A stretch of DNA of 53,864 nucleotides from an uncultured Oscillospiraceae bacterium (GTDB taxonomy: Bacteria > Bacillota > Clostridia > Oscillospirales > Oscillospiraceae), in NCBI GenBank assembly GCA_947630645.1, contig CANRIF010000004.1, forward strand, positions 1 through 53,864. The letters are read 5' to 3'. The notes under the pieces were generated by a model, which was not told where the DNA came from, did not search any database, and worked only from the letters and a program-made list of their open reading frames with translations. Each line of letters starts with the position of its first letter. Within the stretch, counting starts at the first letter, position 1. A program made the translations under genes and the position numbers. Shown here in pieces: positions 1-8,641 of this stretch.

Positions 1-34
1 CCCGCTGGGCCTCGTTGAGTTTGTCCAGTATCAT
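1..34 (-). CDS. UvrD/PcrA-like DNA helicase, N-terminal fragment (cut by window edge)
   Basis: Only the first 11 codons are in the window. They read MILDKLNEAQR, which resembles the start of UvrD/PcrA superfamily 1 helicases (a short helix followed by the LN-x-x-Q-R Q-motif). A strong ribosome binding site, GGGAGGG, lies about 8 bases before the ATG. The rest of the gene lies beyond base 1. The call rests on the Q-motif-like start alone, so the exact family member is uncertain. Confidence 0.5.
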   Translation of the reverse strand, partial: MILDKLNEAQR

Positions 35-98
35 GCAAACGCCCTCCCAAGTATGGATATGGCCAGTATCCGCGCCTCTATGTCCGATAAAAAGGACA

Positions 99-914
99 TC
101 AACGCGCCCGCAGCTGCCAGAATGCCACCGCTCCCGCCGCGGCCACGTTCAGCGAGTCCACCCCGTTTTTCATGGGGATGCGGGCCGTCCAGTCGCAGGC
201 GGCCACGGTCCGGGGCGAGAGCCCGTCCCCCTCCGTTCCCAGCACCACGGCGAGACGCTCCGCCGCCGCGAGCCGCCCGTCGTCGATGTCCAGCGCGTCC
301 TCGTCCAGCGCCAGTGCGGCGGTGGCAAACCCCATAGCCCGCAGCCTTTCGATGCCGCCCTCCGGCCAGTCCGGTATATACGCCCATGGCACTTGCAGCA
401 CTGTCCCCATGCTGACCCGTACCGTCCGGCGGTTCAGCGGGTCGCAGCAACTCTCCGTGAGCAGCACGCCGTCCATCCCCAGCGCCGCCGCCGAGCGGAA
501 TATGGCGCCCACGTTGGTGCTGTCCACGATGTTCTCCAGCACCGCGATCCGCCGCGCCCCGGCGCACACCGCCGCCGGGTCATGGGCCGCCGGGCGGCGC
601 ATGGCGCACAATATGCCCCGGTTCACCGTGTACCCGGTGAGCGCCGCCAGCACATCCCTATCCGCTGTATAGACCGGCACGTTCCCGCACCGGGCCATGA
701 GCGCCCCGCCCTGTCCGGCCAGGTGCCGCCTCTCCATGAGCAGGGACACAGGTTCATATCCCATCCGCAGGGCCACGTCGATGACCTTGGCGCTCTCGGC
801 GATGAAGACGCCCCTCTCCGGCTCCAGCCGGCAGCGCAGCTGCGCCTCCGTCAGCCGGGCGTACACGTCCAGCGCCGGGTCGGAAAGGTCCCGTATCTCG
901 ATGATCTCGGCCAT
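99..914 (-). CDS. TrmH/SpoU-family RNA 2'-O-methyltransferase
   Basis: A 271-residue SAM-dependent RNA ribose methyltransferase of the SPOUT (trefoil knot) class, acting on rRNA or tRNA. The three SpoU motifs are visible: NVGAIFRSA in the middle, VLGTEGDGLS near the C-terminus, and IPMKNGVDSLNVAAA just after it, which forms the knot and SAM pocket. An N-terminal substrate-binding part of about 100 residues precedes them, as usual in the family. The start is supported by GGGGGGAG a few bases before the ATG. It lies upstream of, and on the same strand as, the helicase fragment. The target nucleotide cannot be told from sequence. Confidence 0.9.
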   Translation of the reverse strand: MAEIIEIRDLSDPALDVYARLTEAQLRCRLEPERGVFIAESAKVIDVALRMGYEPVSLLMERRHLAGQGGALMARCGNVPVYTADRDVLAALTGYTVNRGILCAMRRPAAHDPAAVCAGARRIAVLENIVDSTNVGAIFRSAAALGMDGVLLTESCCDPLNRRTVRVSMGTVLQVPWAYIPDWPEGGIERLRAMGFATAALALDEDALDIDDGRLAAAERLAVVLGTEGDGLSPRTVAACDWTARIPMKNGVDSLNVAAAGAVAFWQLRAR

Positions 915-974
915 AGGCGCTCCCCCCTTCTGCTGATCAGTTTACCATATCCCGCGAAAAAATGGGAGAATAAG

Positions 975-1003
975 TTGCCTCGGCGGGAAAAAGTATGTAT
1001 ACT
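975..1003 (+). promoter_or_regulatory. Sigma-A promoter of the barnase-barstar operon
   Basis: TTGCCT at 975-980 and TATACT at 998-1003 are separated by exactly 17 bases. The inferred start of transcription is about 15 bases before the ribosome binding site GGTGGAG (1009-1015), which lies 9 bases from the ATG at 1024. Confidence 0.7.
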
Positions 1004-1023
1004 TATCCGGTGGAGATGATGAC

Positions 1024-1536
1024 ATGAGAGCAAAACGCATCCTGGCCCTGCTGCTGGCGCTGCTGACGCTGCTGACCTTGGCCGCCTGCGGCGGCGCTGT
1101 CGAAGAGGCCGTCAATGTTCTGGATGAGGTCCTGGAGGAGAGCCAGACGCTCCCAGCGGACGACCGCCTGCCGGAATACGGCGAATACTATTACGATGTG
1201 GAGAACGTGGTCCTCTACCTGGAGGCCTACGGCGAACTGCCGCCCAACTACATCACCAAGAGCGAGGCCCGCAAGCTGGGCTGGGAGGGCGGCTCCGTGG
1301 AGAAATACCAGGAGGGCGCGGCCATTGGCGGCGACACGTTCGGCAACCGGGAGGGCCTGCTGCCGGAGGCGTCCAGCCGGCGCTATGCCGAGTGCGACAT
1401 CGACACGGACGGCTACGGCTCCCGGGGCGCCCGGCGGCTGGTCTTTTCCAACGACGGGCTGTACTTTTACAGCGACGATCACTACGAGACCTTCTCCCCG
1501 GTGACCGTGACGGACGAGTATGAGGTGATATGGTGA
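1024..1536 (+). CDS. Barnase-type ribonuclease with a lipoprotein signal peptide
   Basis: A 170-residue protein whose residues from about 60 to the end match the barnase/microbial RNase fold: LPPNYITKSEARKLGW, IGGDTFGNREG, then the catalytic segment. The barnase catalytic set is present: Glu123 (barnase Glu73), the SRGARR arginines (Arg83/Arg87) and His153 (His102) in DDHYETF. It should therefore be an active guanyl-preferring endoribonuclease. The N-terminus is a signal peptide ending in the lipobox LAAC with Cys22, so the enzyme is predicted to be exported and tethered to the outer membrane face, with a linker of about 40 residues. Classical barnase is secreted free. The barstar-like inhibitor gene overlaps its last 7 bases. 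Confidence 0.88.
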   Translation: MRAKRILALLLALLTLLTLAACGGAVEEAVNVLDEVLEESQTLPADDRLPEYGEYYYDVENVVLYLEAYGELPPNYITKSEARKLGWEGGSVEKYQEGAAIGGDTFGNREGLLPEASSRRYAECDIDTDGYGSRGARRLVFSNDGLYFYSDDHYETFSPVTVTDEYEVIW

Positions 1537-1817
1537 AGGAATTTTATTTGGACTGCGCCTATCTGGCAGAGCGGGACAGCGCCCACGGGTATCTGGCGGA
1601 GGTGTTCGGCTTTCCTCCCTACTACGGGCGGAACCTGGACGCGCTGTACGATTGTCTCACGGAACTGGGGCCCTGCCGCGTCGTGCTGACCGGCGCCGCA
1701 GACACGCTGCGCCAGTGGGGCGGCTACGGCGCCCGCATCCTGGATACGCTGGAGGCCGCCGCGGTGGATGATCCCCGCATCCAGCTGATTTTTAGCGCAC
1801 CCACATCAGAGGAATAA
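1530..1817 (+). CDS. Barstar-family ribonuclease inhibitor
   Basis: A 95-residue cytoplasmic inhibitor of the barnase-like enzyme encoded just upstream. The signature YYGRNLDALYDCLTE matches the barstar helix that plugs the RNase active site; Tyr31, Asp37 and Asp41 correspond to barstar Tyr29, Asp35 and Asp39. Length is normal for the family (about 90). The ATG lies inside the end of the RNase gene (ATGGTGA overlap), so the two are translationally coupled, as expected for a toxin and its protector. It has no signal peptide, so it would neutralise any enzyme that fails to be exported. Confidence 0.9.
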   Translation: MVKEFYLDCAYLAERDSAHGYLAEVFGFPPYYGRNLDALYDCLTELGPCRVVLTGAADTLRQWGGYGARILDTLEAAAVDDPRIQLIFSAPTSEE

Positions 1818-1829
1818 CGCCTGCGGCAG

Positions 1830-1862
1830 AAAACCGCCCCCGGCCGTACCGGGGGCGGTTTT
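1830..1862. terminator. Bidirectional intrinsic terminator
   Basis: A 14-bp perfect stem (AAAACCGCCCCCGG paired with its complement) with a 5-base loop. It starts with four A and ends with four T, so it can stop transcription from both the barstar side and the convergent surface-protein operon. Confidence 0.9.
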
Positions 1863-1875
1863 GCCATATCTTTGT

Positions 1876-2982
1876 TCAGCTGTGGCTGCGGCAGCGGCGG
1901 GCAATGACAGCCAGCAGCGCGGCGGACAGGACCAGCAGCGCCGCCCAGGGCAGCAGAGCCGCCTCGTCGCCGGTGTTGGGCGCGCCGTTCGACGCATCCG
2001 GGGTGGCCGTGGGAACAGGCGTGGCCGTTGCGTCCGGGGCGTCGTCGCCGTCATCCCCCTCGTCACCATCGCCGCCGGGGTCCCGGGGATCGTCGTAGAC
2101 CCCGCCGTTGGGATCGGCGCTCTGCAGTTCGATCAGGCCCTGCAGGGCCGCCCGCAGTTCCTGGACTGCCACGGCGATCCGCTCCACGTCCTCGGTCTCG
2201 GCCGCGTCTCGCGCCTCCTGGATGGCAGACGCCAGCAGCGCGTAGCTATCCGGGGTAAAGTCGGACGCCTGGAGTTCTTCGGCGTCCTCAAGCAGCGCCA
2301 AGAGATCGGTCTTGCCGGCCAGCTGAAGGGAATTCTTCGCCGCGTTATAGGCGGCGATGGCGGCGTCCACATCCTGCTGGGTCAGGTCATCCCGCTCCCG
2401 CAGCTGTTCGATCTGGTCGATGGCGGCGTTCAGCTTGCTCCAGCTGTCGTCGGAATACTTGTGGGCCGTGCCGAACTCGGTGTTGGCGCTGTCCAGCACC
2501 TGGACGAGCTGCTCCCACAGGCTGTCCACCCGGACCGTCTCCGGCGCATTCTGGGCGACAGTGCGCCGGCCGTAGACGTAGGCCAGGGACTCGGGGATGG
2601 GTTCCACGCTCTCCACGTCGCCGGTCAGATAGCCCACCACGACGCTTGTGACGCCCTCGCCCATCAGCGGCTCCGTTCCGGCGATATACACGCCCAGGGT
2701 GCCGTCGGCCTCCGTGGCGCACCAGGTCAGCCGATCCCCAAGGCCGGCGAACGAGAACTCTGCCTCGCCGCCCACGCGGAGTTTGAACTGCACGGAGCAG
2801 ATCTTCTCCGCGGCCATGTGGCCGGAGACCAGGGTGACGGTCCCGTTCTCGGAGATCACGATCTCGTCCGTCCCGGCGTCCCCGCCCGCGTCCGCCAGGG
2901 CGGCGGGCGCGGCGAGAAGCACCAGCGTCAACACGGTCAGCAGGGCGAGCGCCTTCCGGACCGATCTTAAAATACGTTCCAT
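1876..2982 (-). CDS. Sortase-anchored surface protein with cohesin-like and FIVAR domains
   Basis: A 368-residue exported protein. The ATG at 2982 is preferred because AAGGAG lies 9 bases upstream; the longer reading would begin at a TTG. Order: signal peptide (cleavage after about residue 30), a beta-rich domain at about 40-122 (SVQFKLRV..., then a GVYIAGTEPLMGEGVTSVV stretch) that resembles a cohesin, two alpha-helical FIVAR repeats (about 155-220 and 225-285, the second with the typical SDFTPDSYALL), an Asp/Pro/Thr linker, then the anchor APNTG (334-338), a hydrophobic segment and RRCR. It is the second gene of an operon behind the dockerin-bearing protease. FIVAR and anchor are clear; the cohesin call is inference from pattern only. 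Confidence 0.75.
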   Translation of the reverse strand: MERILRSVRKALALLTVLTLVLLAAPAALADAGGDAGTDEIVISENGTVTLVSGHMAAEKICSVQFKLRVGGEAEFSFAGLGDRLTWCATEADGTLGVYIAGTEPLMGEGVTSVVVGYLTGDVESVEPIPESLAYVYGRRTVAQNAPETVRVDSLWEQLVQVLDSANTEFGTAHKYSDDSWSKLNAAIDQIEQLRERDDLTQQDVDAAIAAYNAAKNSLQLAGKTDLLALLEDAEELQASDFTPDSYALLASAIQEARDAAETEDVERIAVAVQELRAALQGLIELQSADPNGGVYDDPRDPGGDGDEGDDGDDAPDATATPVPTATPDASNGAPNTGDEAALLPWAALLVLSAALLAVIARRCRSHS

Positions 2983-3006
2983 CCTATCCAACTCCTTCCT
3001 CTCCGT

Positions 3007-6000
3007 TCAGCCCACGCTGGCGCTCTGCAAGGTGACCGTGCCCAGCGGCGACGGCACATCCACGAACAGGCTGTCGCTCACCAGCCGGTGGCCCTCATTG
3101 GTGATGGCGTCGTTCACGCGGTAGAGTTCCGCGCGGACCTTGCGCGGCGGGACGTAGCCCTCCGGCATATCCTCGGGCTGGATCCAGCAGATCCAGACGC
3201 CGTCGTTCACGTCCTCGATCTTCCCCGTGTCGGGCAGATCGGCCATGATGGTCTGATAGACCCGCTGGGTGCCGTCGGCGGCCGTGCCGGCCACCATCTT
3301 GCCGTCCTGGTCGTAAAGCACCACCACGTTGTAGGCCGCGTTGCCCTTGTAGGCCCCGGTGAACACCAGGGACCCGGCGGGGATCACGTCGTCCGGCGCG
3401 TCGCCGTACTTGAACGCCGCGCTCAAATAGCCGATGGCGGGCTGGCCGGAATCGTCGGTGCGTCTAAACTCCACGTTGTCGCCGGAGAGGCCCAGCGCAC
3501 CCAGTTCGGCCACGGAGATCATCTGCCCCGCCTGGCCCGTGAGCGCGAGACGCATACCGTCTGCGCTGTATGTGCTGACATACCTGCCGTCCGCGTTGGA
3601 GAAGTACACGGTCTTGTCGCCGTCCAGCGTCCCCTCGGCGGCGCGGACCCACTGGCCGTTCTGATGCACGTCCACGGCGTACCCTGCGATGGCCGTACCG
3701 GACCCGGCGGTGTAGCGGAAGCCGGTAATCACCTGGGTCTGGCCGAAGCCGATCTCGATGCAGGCGCCCTCGCCCACGGTGGCGCGGTACACGGTGTCGC
3801 TCTTGCCGTCCGCTATCCGCTGGGCCACGTCCTCGGGGATCACCTCGGGCATATCCTCGTCGCCGCCGGTGGAACCGATGTCATTGGGATCGGCCGTGAG
3901 GCCGGTAGTGGTCACGGTCCAGCCGTTCTTGTCCAGATCGCCCTCATGGCGGATCTTCACCGTCCCAGTGACCACGGCGGCAGAGCGGTTCAGATACTGG
4001 TCCACCAGCGTGATCTCATAGTAGACGGCCCGGTTGTTCATGGCGTACACCACGTCCGAGAAGCTGTCTCCCGTGGCAAAGCCCACGGTCCGTTTCTCTA
4101 CCTTCCCGGCGGCGACGGTGCAGCGCACGATCTCGTAGCCCAGCACCTCCTCGTCGCTGACCGCGCCGTTATGCCCCAAGGTGATGTTCACCCGGTTGGC
4201 CTGGTCGGGGTCGGCCGCCACGGTGACGGTGCCCACGGCGTTAGTGGTGCCGTCGGCGGCCAGGTGGCTGCCGGAGGGATGCTCCATGGTATAGCGGCGG
4301 GAATCGTCGCACACATAGCAGATGGCGCGGCTCTCCGCCTTGAACTGCCCGGCGTAGGCCAGGGTAGTCTCGTCCGGGGTCATGCCCCAGCGCAGGAAGA
4401 AATCCGTCAGATCGCGCTCCGCCGCGGCGCAGGCCAGACGCATGATGGTCTGATCCACGCCGGCGCCGTCCAGGGTCAGGGCCACGCCGCCCGGCGCGGG
4501 GGCCTTCTTGGGCGTGCGGGCGTAGGTGTCCACCCGGGCGTAGAACAGGTTCGCCAGCTGCTGCTTGTAGTCGGGGTAGGTCTTGAAGTTGTACCCGCTG
4601 TCGTAGGCCAGGTGCAGCTGCCAGTACATCGCCAGCTGGGTGAACACGTCGCTGGCCCTGCCCCTGGTGCCGCTGGTGACCTTCTCGTATACCTTGGGAT
4701 ACTGGAAACGGACGCTGTCGTTGCTGTCCTTGGCCTGGGCCAGGACGGCGAAGTAGTTGTTGGTGATCTCGGCGATGGCGTAGGAGCCCTGGTTGATGTC
4801 GTGGCCGATCTCATGGGCCACGCCCCAGCCGAAGTAATTGCCGGACTGGTAGAGGCCATTGCCGTCATAGACCACGCCGCCGCAGCCGGCCATGCCAGCC
4901 GTCTCGTTCCACTCGATGCCGATGTGGTCGCCGGAGGCGTACATGAACGCGCCGGAGAACATCCGCTGGTAGCGGATATTCAGATGGCGGTTGGGGATGC
5001 GGTCCGCCGCGTCGGGGGCGGAGGCGTTCAGGCCCTTGTGCTGGTAGAAGAGATACATCATGTTCTCCATGGCGTCCAGGGAGCCAAGCAGCGTCTGGGC
5101 GCTGCCGCCGCAGCCCTTGACCACCTGCTGCGCGGGCAGGGAGAGCATCATGGTATCCAGCATGATATCCGTGGCGCCCAGGATGCAGTTGGCCGCGTCG
5201 TAGGGATAATCCACCTCGGTGCTGACGGCGTTCTCGCCCTGATGGACCGCCTCATGGGCCGCCTGGATGCCGCCGACGTAGCTTTGCAGCGCGGTGAGGT
5301 AATCCGCCACACGCTGGGACCGCTCGCAGCTGTCTGTCACATGGTACAGGTCCAGCACGGGCACTTCCGTGCCGCCGCTGACGCGCACGGCGTAGCTGTC
5401 GCTGGCACTGGCGCCGCCGGTGTACTGCACATACAGCGCCCCGCCGGACTCCATGCCGGTGTTGGTCCAGATCTTAGGCAGCTTGATCTCATTGGCGCCG
5501 ATACGCAGCGTGACCAGGACCTTGCTCATGGCGCTGGACTCGGCGTGGTACTGGGTGGCCACCAGCTGGAGGTTGGTGAGCGCGCCGGTCTTCATGGAAC
5601 TGTTGCCCACATAGATGGTGACGCTCTCGCCGGCCGCCGCCGTGACGCCCAAAGGCTGCCAGGCGTTCAGGCCGCCGAAGCCGTGGTCGTCGCCGCTGGC
5701 GGTGATGCCGGTGTGGATGCGGATGACCCGGCCCAGGAACTGGTCGTTATAAATGAGCCGCGCCGTCTCCAACTCCCGGAGCAGCAGCGTCCGGTCCGGG
5801 TTCACCTCGCCGAACTCGTCCACAGAGGCGTTGATCGCCTCCTCCAGGGCATCCAGCTGCTCGGCGGTGACGGTGTCCTTCAGCGTGGTGTGCAGATCGT
5901 CCGCGTACAGGTCACGCAGCTGCTGCTTGAGGGTGTCGTATTTATAGAAGTAGACCTCGGAGACGTTGACCCGGTTGTTGCCGGCCCAGTAGCGGGCCAC

Positions 6001-8451
6001 GCCGATCTGCACCTTCTTGGCCTCCACCGGCTCGGGCAGGCGCAGGAAGAAGTATGTGCGCCCGCTGCTGTCGGTCCGGCGCTCGGAGGACATCTCATTG
6101 CGGTCGATGTAGTGTTCCGTCCCGGCCTCGTCCCACCAGCGCAGCTTGATATAGGTGTAGTCCATAGCACTGTCCACGGCGGACATCATGCCGATGGTGT
6201 CCATCTTGTAGGGCGCGTCGAAAGTGTATATCAGGCCCACGGAGGCGGACAGGTTGTTGTACCCGCCGTCGTCCCAGGTCTTGCGGTCGTAGTAGGACGC
6301 GCCGTCGCCATCCACCGTGCCCCAGGCCGTGCCTGTCTCTGTGTCCAGCGGGCTGCTGTTCATCACGCCGCCGCTGCTGCCCATGACGGCAGACTGGATG
6401 TGATCCCGGCCGGGCTTACCGGCGCTGTCCCGGTTGATAAGGTTGAAGCGCGGCATCTCCGGCGGGTCCAGGGTGACCGTGAGGGCGCTGGCGTGCATGG
6501 ACGGGGCGCTCTCGCCAAATTCGTTCTTGCCCACCACATAGACCTCGTACTTCGTCGCCTTGGTGCTGTCCAGGCCGGTGATGGCGTAGGAGTTGGCCGT
6601 GAGGTCGGCGATCTTGATGAACTCCGCCGCGCCGTCCTGTTTATAATAGAGGTCGTAGCTGGTGGTGTCCTTCATCCGCTTCCAGCTGACGTTGACGGTC
6701 TGATAGGCGCCCGTGGCCTTCACGTTGTCCGGCTTGTCCGGCGCGGAGGTGGGCTTGGGCGTCACGGAGACGGCCTTGGACCAGCCGCTGGACCAGGAGC
6801 CGTTGACGGAACGCACCCGGACCGTATAGGTGGTGTAGTTGAGTACCTCGTCGTTGCCAAAGCGGGTCACCGTCAGGGACTTGCCAGTGAGGGAATAGGT
6901 CTCCGGCGCGCAGTCCTGGGCGCTGACCTCGGCCTCATAGCCGGTGATGTTGACGCACTCCGACCAGGAGACCGTGAACTGACGGCTCCCCTCCACGGCG
7001 ATCACGTTCAGAGGGATGTCCGGCGCGGGCTCGGGGATGCGCTCGTCCATGTCGTTGACGAACTCCACCTGGGATATCTCCGCCAGATTCAATGTATCGG
7101 AGGTGCCGGTGATGGTGAGGGTCACCTTCTTGACCGCCTTCTGGGTCCCCAGGTCCACGACGATGTCGCCGCCCTTTTGGGTGACGGTGACCTCCGCCAC
7201 GGCCACGGGCATATCGATGGCCGTGAACGCGGCGATGGTGGCGATCTCGGAGACCGGCTGCGCCTCGCCGATGGTCCCCACGGCGGTGGTGCCGTCCTCG
7301 TATTCGATAAGCACCGAGCCGGAGGCGATGTTGGTCTGTTCAATGAGGATCGCGCCCGCCTGCGCGCCCTCGGGCAAGCCGAAAGCCACCTCAACAGGGG
7401 TCTCCGGGGAGATGGGTGTCTCGCCCTCCGCCCGGGCGATCTGCACGCTCTGGCCGTTGTCCTCAAAGAGGTTCTCCATGCCAGTGACCTCGGTGTCCTC
7501 GCCTACGGCGGACTCGATGGCCTCGGCGGGGACAAAATGTTCCACCGTGGCCTCCTGCTGGCCCACGGCCTGCCCCTTGGCGAGGTACTCCGCGTCGGCC
7601 AGAGTGGTGACGCCGTCGTGGTTCAGGTCGGTGAAGCCAGCGTCGGACTGGCCGGACACAGCCTGCATCATGGCGACGCGGTCCGCCTCGTCCACATCGC
7701 CGTCGCCGTCCACATCGCCGATCTGCAGCACGCCGGGGTGCGCCCCGGCGTCGTACCCGGCCAGCCGGCCAGCCGTCAGCTGCACGGTCATCCCGTCGCT
7801 CTTGCCGACCTGGATGCTCTGGCTGAACGTGGCGAAGCCCTGCCCCGTCACGGTCAGCGTATACGCGCCCTCCTCCAAACCGGAGAACCGGACCGCGCTG
7901 CCGTCGGCGGGCACCTCATGCCGTCCCGCCTCCGCGCCGTCCCGGGTCAGCACCGCGGTGAACACGGGCGTGAAGTCGCCCAGGTCCAGCGCCTTGCGGA
8001 TGCTCACGTCCATCCGGCCCGCGGCCTCCGGCAGATAGGCGAGCCACTGGGTATCGTAAAGCCCGTCCTCCTCCGGCTCCGGCGATGCGGAGGGTTCCGG
8101 CGACGTGGACGGCTCCGGTTCTTCGGACGCCTCCGGCGACGGTTCCGGAGACGTTTCCGGCTCCGGCGTCGCGGACGGTTCCGGTTCTTCGGACGCCTCC
8201 GGCGTCGGTTCCGGAGACACTTCCGGCTCCGGCGTGGCGGACGCCTCCGGCTCCGGCGTCGGGACCTCGGTGGCCTCCGGCGCGGGGTCGGCATTCGTCT
8301 GTGTGTCCAGTCCGCCCTGTTCGTCCAAGTGGGCGTCCGGCTCGGCAGACGCCTCCGGCGACGGGATCAGCGGGTCCTCCTCCGCGTAGACGGGACCCGC
8401 TATGCTGAACATCATGACCAATGCCAGCAGCAATGCAAGCTTCCTCTTCAT
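3007..8451 (-). CDS. Secreted multidomain M60-type (mucinase) metalloprotease with dockerin
   Basis: A 1,814-residue exported zinc protease. Signal peptide 1-23; Pro/Glu/Ser-rich linker to about 130; a beta-sandwich at about 150-230; a dockerin with two complete calcium loops (DVDGDGDVDEAD at 246-257, DLNHDGVTTLAD at 275-286); two fibronectin III domains (about 476-660); a discoidin-like domain (670-840); a FIVAR-like helix pair; then the M60/enhancin-like catalytic region (about 905-1400). Its HEIGH at 1213-1217 and Glu1228 fit the HExxH(8-28)E zinc motif. Further beta domains follow, including a second discoidin-like one near 1525-1680. M60 enzymes cleave glycosylated host proteins such as mucins. 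The start has GAGGTG upstream. It shares an operon (24-bp gap) with the anchored protein. Confidence 0.9.
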   Translation of the reverse strand: MKRKLALLLALVMMFSIAGPVYAEEDPLIPSPEASAEPDAHLDEQGGLDTQTNADPAPEATEVPTPEPEASATPEPEVSPEPTPEASEEPEPSATPEPETSPEPSPEASEEPEPSTSPEPSASPEPEEDGLYDTQWLAYLPEAAGRMDVSIRKALDLGDFTPVFTAVLTRDGAEAGRHEVPADGSAVRFSGLEEGAYTLTVTGQGFATFSQSIQVGKSDGMTVQLTAGRLAGYDAGAHPGVLQIGDVDGDGDVDEADRVAMMQAVSGQSDAGFTDLNHDGVTTLADAEYLAKGQAVGQQEATVEHFVPAEAIESAVGEDTEVTGMENLFEDNGQSVQIARAEGETPISPETPVEVAFGLPEGAQAGAILIEQTNIASGSVLIEYEDGTTAVGTIGEAQPVSEIATIAAFTAIDMPVAVAEVTVTQKGGDIVVDLGTQKAVKKVTLTITGTSDTLNLAEISQVEFVNDMDERIPEPAPDIPLNVIAVEGSRQFTVSWSECVNITGYEAEVSAQDCAPETYSLTGKSLTVTRFGNDEVLNYTTYTVRVRSVNGSWSSGWSKAVSVTPKPTSAPDKPDNVKATGAYQTVNVSWKRMKDTTSYDLYYKQDGAAEFIKIADLTANSYAITGLDSTKATKYEVYVVGKNEFGESAPSMHASALTVTLDPPEMPRFNLINRDSAGKPGRDHIQSAVMGSSGGVMNSSPLDTETGTAWGTVDGDGASYYDRKTWDDGGYNNLSASVGLIYTFDAPYKMDTIGMMSAVDSAMDYTYIKLRWWDEAGTEHYIDRNEMSSERRTDSSGRTYFFLRLPEPVEAKKVQIGVARYWAGNNRVNVSEVYFYKYDTLKQQLRDLYADDLHTTLKDTVTAEQLDALEEAINASVDEFGEVNPDRTLLLRELETARLIYNDQFLGRVIRIHTGITASGDDHGFGGLNAWQPLGVTAAAGESVTIYVGNSSMKTGALTNLQLVATQYHAESSAMSKVLVTLRIGANEIKLPKIWTNTGMESGGALYVQYTGGASASDSYAVRVSGGTEVPVLDLYHVTDSCERSQRVADYLTALQSYVGGIQAAHEAVHQGENAVSTEVDYPYDAANCILGATDIMLDTMMLSLPAQQVVKGCGGSAQTLLGSLDAMENMMYLFYQHKGLNASAPDAADRIPNRHLNIRYQRMFSGAFMYASGDHIGIEWNETAGMAGCGGVVYDGNGLYQSGNYFGWGVAHEIGHDINQGSYAIAEITNNYFAVLAQAKDSNDSVRFQYPKVYEKVTSGTRGRASDVFTQLAMYWQLHLAYDSGYNFKTYPDYKQQLANLFYARVDTYARTPKKAPAPGGVALTLDGAGVDQTIMRLACAAAERDLTDFFLRWGMTPDETTLAYAGQFKAESRAICYVCDDSRRYTMEHPSGSHLAADGTTNAVGTVTVAADPDQANRVNITLGHNGAVSDEEVLGYEIVRCTVAAGKVEKRTVGFATGDSFSDVVYAMNNRAVYYEITLVDQYLNRSAAVVTGTVKIRHEGDLDKNGWTVTTTGLTADPNDIGSTGGDEDMPEVIPEDVAQRIADGKSDTVYRATVGEGACIEIGFGQTQVITGFRYTAGSGTAIAGYAVDVHQNGQWVRAAEGTLDGDKTVYFSNADGRYVSTYSADGMRLALTGQAGQMISVAELGALGLSGDNVEFRRTDDSGQPAIGYLSAAFKYGDAPDDVIPAGSLVFTGAYKGNAAYNVVVLYDQDGKMVAGTAADGTQRVYQTIMADLPDTGKIEDVNDGVWICWIQPEDMPEGYVPPRKVRAELYRVNDAITNEGHRLVSDSLFVDVPSPLGTVTLQSASVG
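8079..8270 (-). repeat. Tandem repeat encoding the Pro/Glu/Ser linker of the M60 protease
   Basis: Near-identical units of about 66 bases encode EASEEPEPS...PEPETSPEP stretches in residues about 60-125. The units differ by a few bases only, so recent duplication or slippage is likely. The linker probably spans the cell wall or separates the dockerin from the surface. Confidence 0.7.
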
Positions 8452-8479
8452 GACTGCACCTCAAATTCTGGAACTGACA

Positions 8480-8501
8480 AAACCAGACCATATTCTGGTT
8501 T
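8480..8501. promoter_or_regulatory. Inverted repeat at the M60 operon transcription start (operator or leader hairpin)
   Basis: AAACCAGA and TCTGGTTT are perfect 8-bp arms with a 6-base spacer, directly downstream of the -10 box on the minus strand. The position suits a repressor site. A short leader hairpin is the alternative. Confidence 0.45.
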
Positions 8502-8530
8502 ATTCTAGCAGATTTACAGAAAGAGTGCAA
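8502..8530 (-). promoter_or_regulatory. Sigma-A promoter of the M60 protease operon
   Basis: On the minus strand TTGCAC (8525-8530) and TAGAAT (8502-8507) are 17 bases apart, and TGC just before the -10 gives an extended -10. The surrounding 60 bases are AT-rich, unlike the rest of the window. Confidence 0.7.
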
Positions 8531-8584
8531 TATCAATATTACGTAAACTGAAAATTTTTTATCCTGCAAAAAGCAAAGATGATG

Positions 8585-8618
8585 GACCGCCCATGCAATT
8601 TTCTCTGCATGGGCGGTC
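8585..8618 (-). terminator. Hairpin terminator after the GH29 gene
   Basis: A perfect 13-bp stem (GACCGCCCATGCA and complement) with an 8-base loop lies between the fucosidase stop codon and the M60 promoter. On the minus strand the following T-run is weak and interrupted; on the plus strand three T follow. The stem is strong, the direction less certain. Confidence 0.6.
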
Positions 8619-8641
8619 TTTCCGAAAATGCGATGTGTGAT

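Noticed and set aside
3088-8508. Open frame of about 1,800 codons on the plus strand opposite the M60 protease gene
   Set aside because: A GC-rich shadow of the true gene. Its translation is low-complexity (Gly, Ala, Val, His, Arg) with no domain, no ribosome binding site and no promoter.
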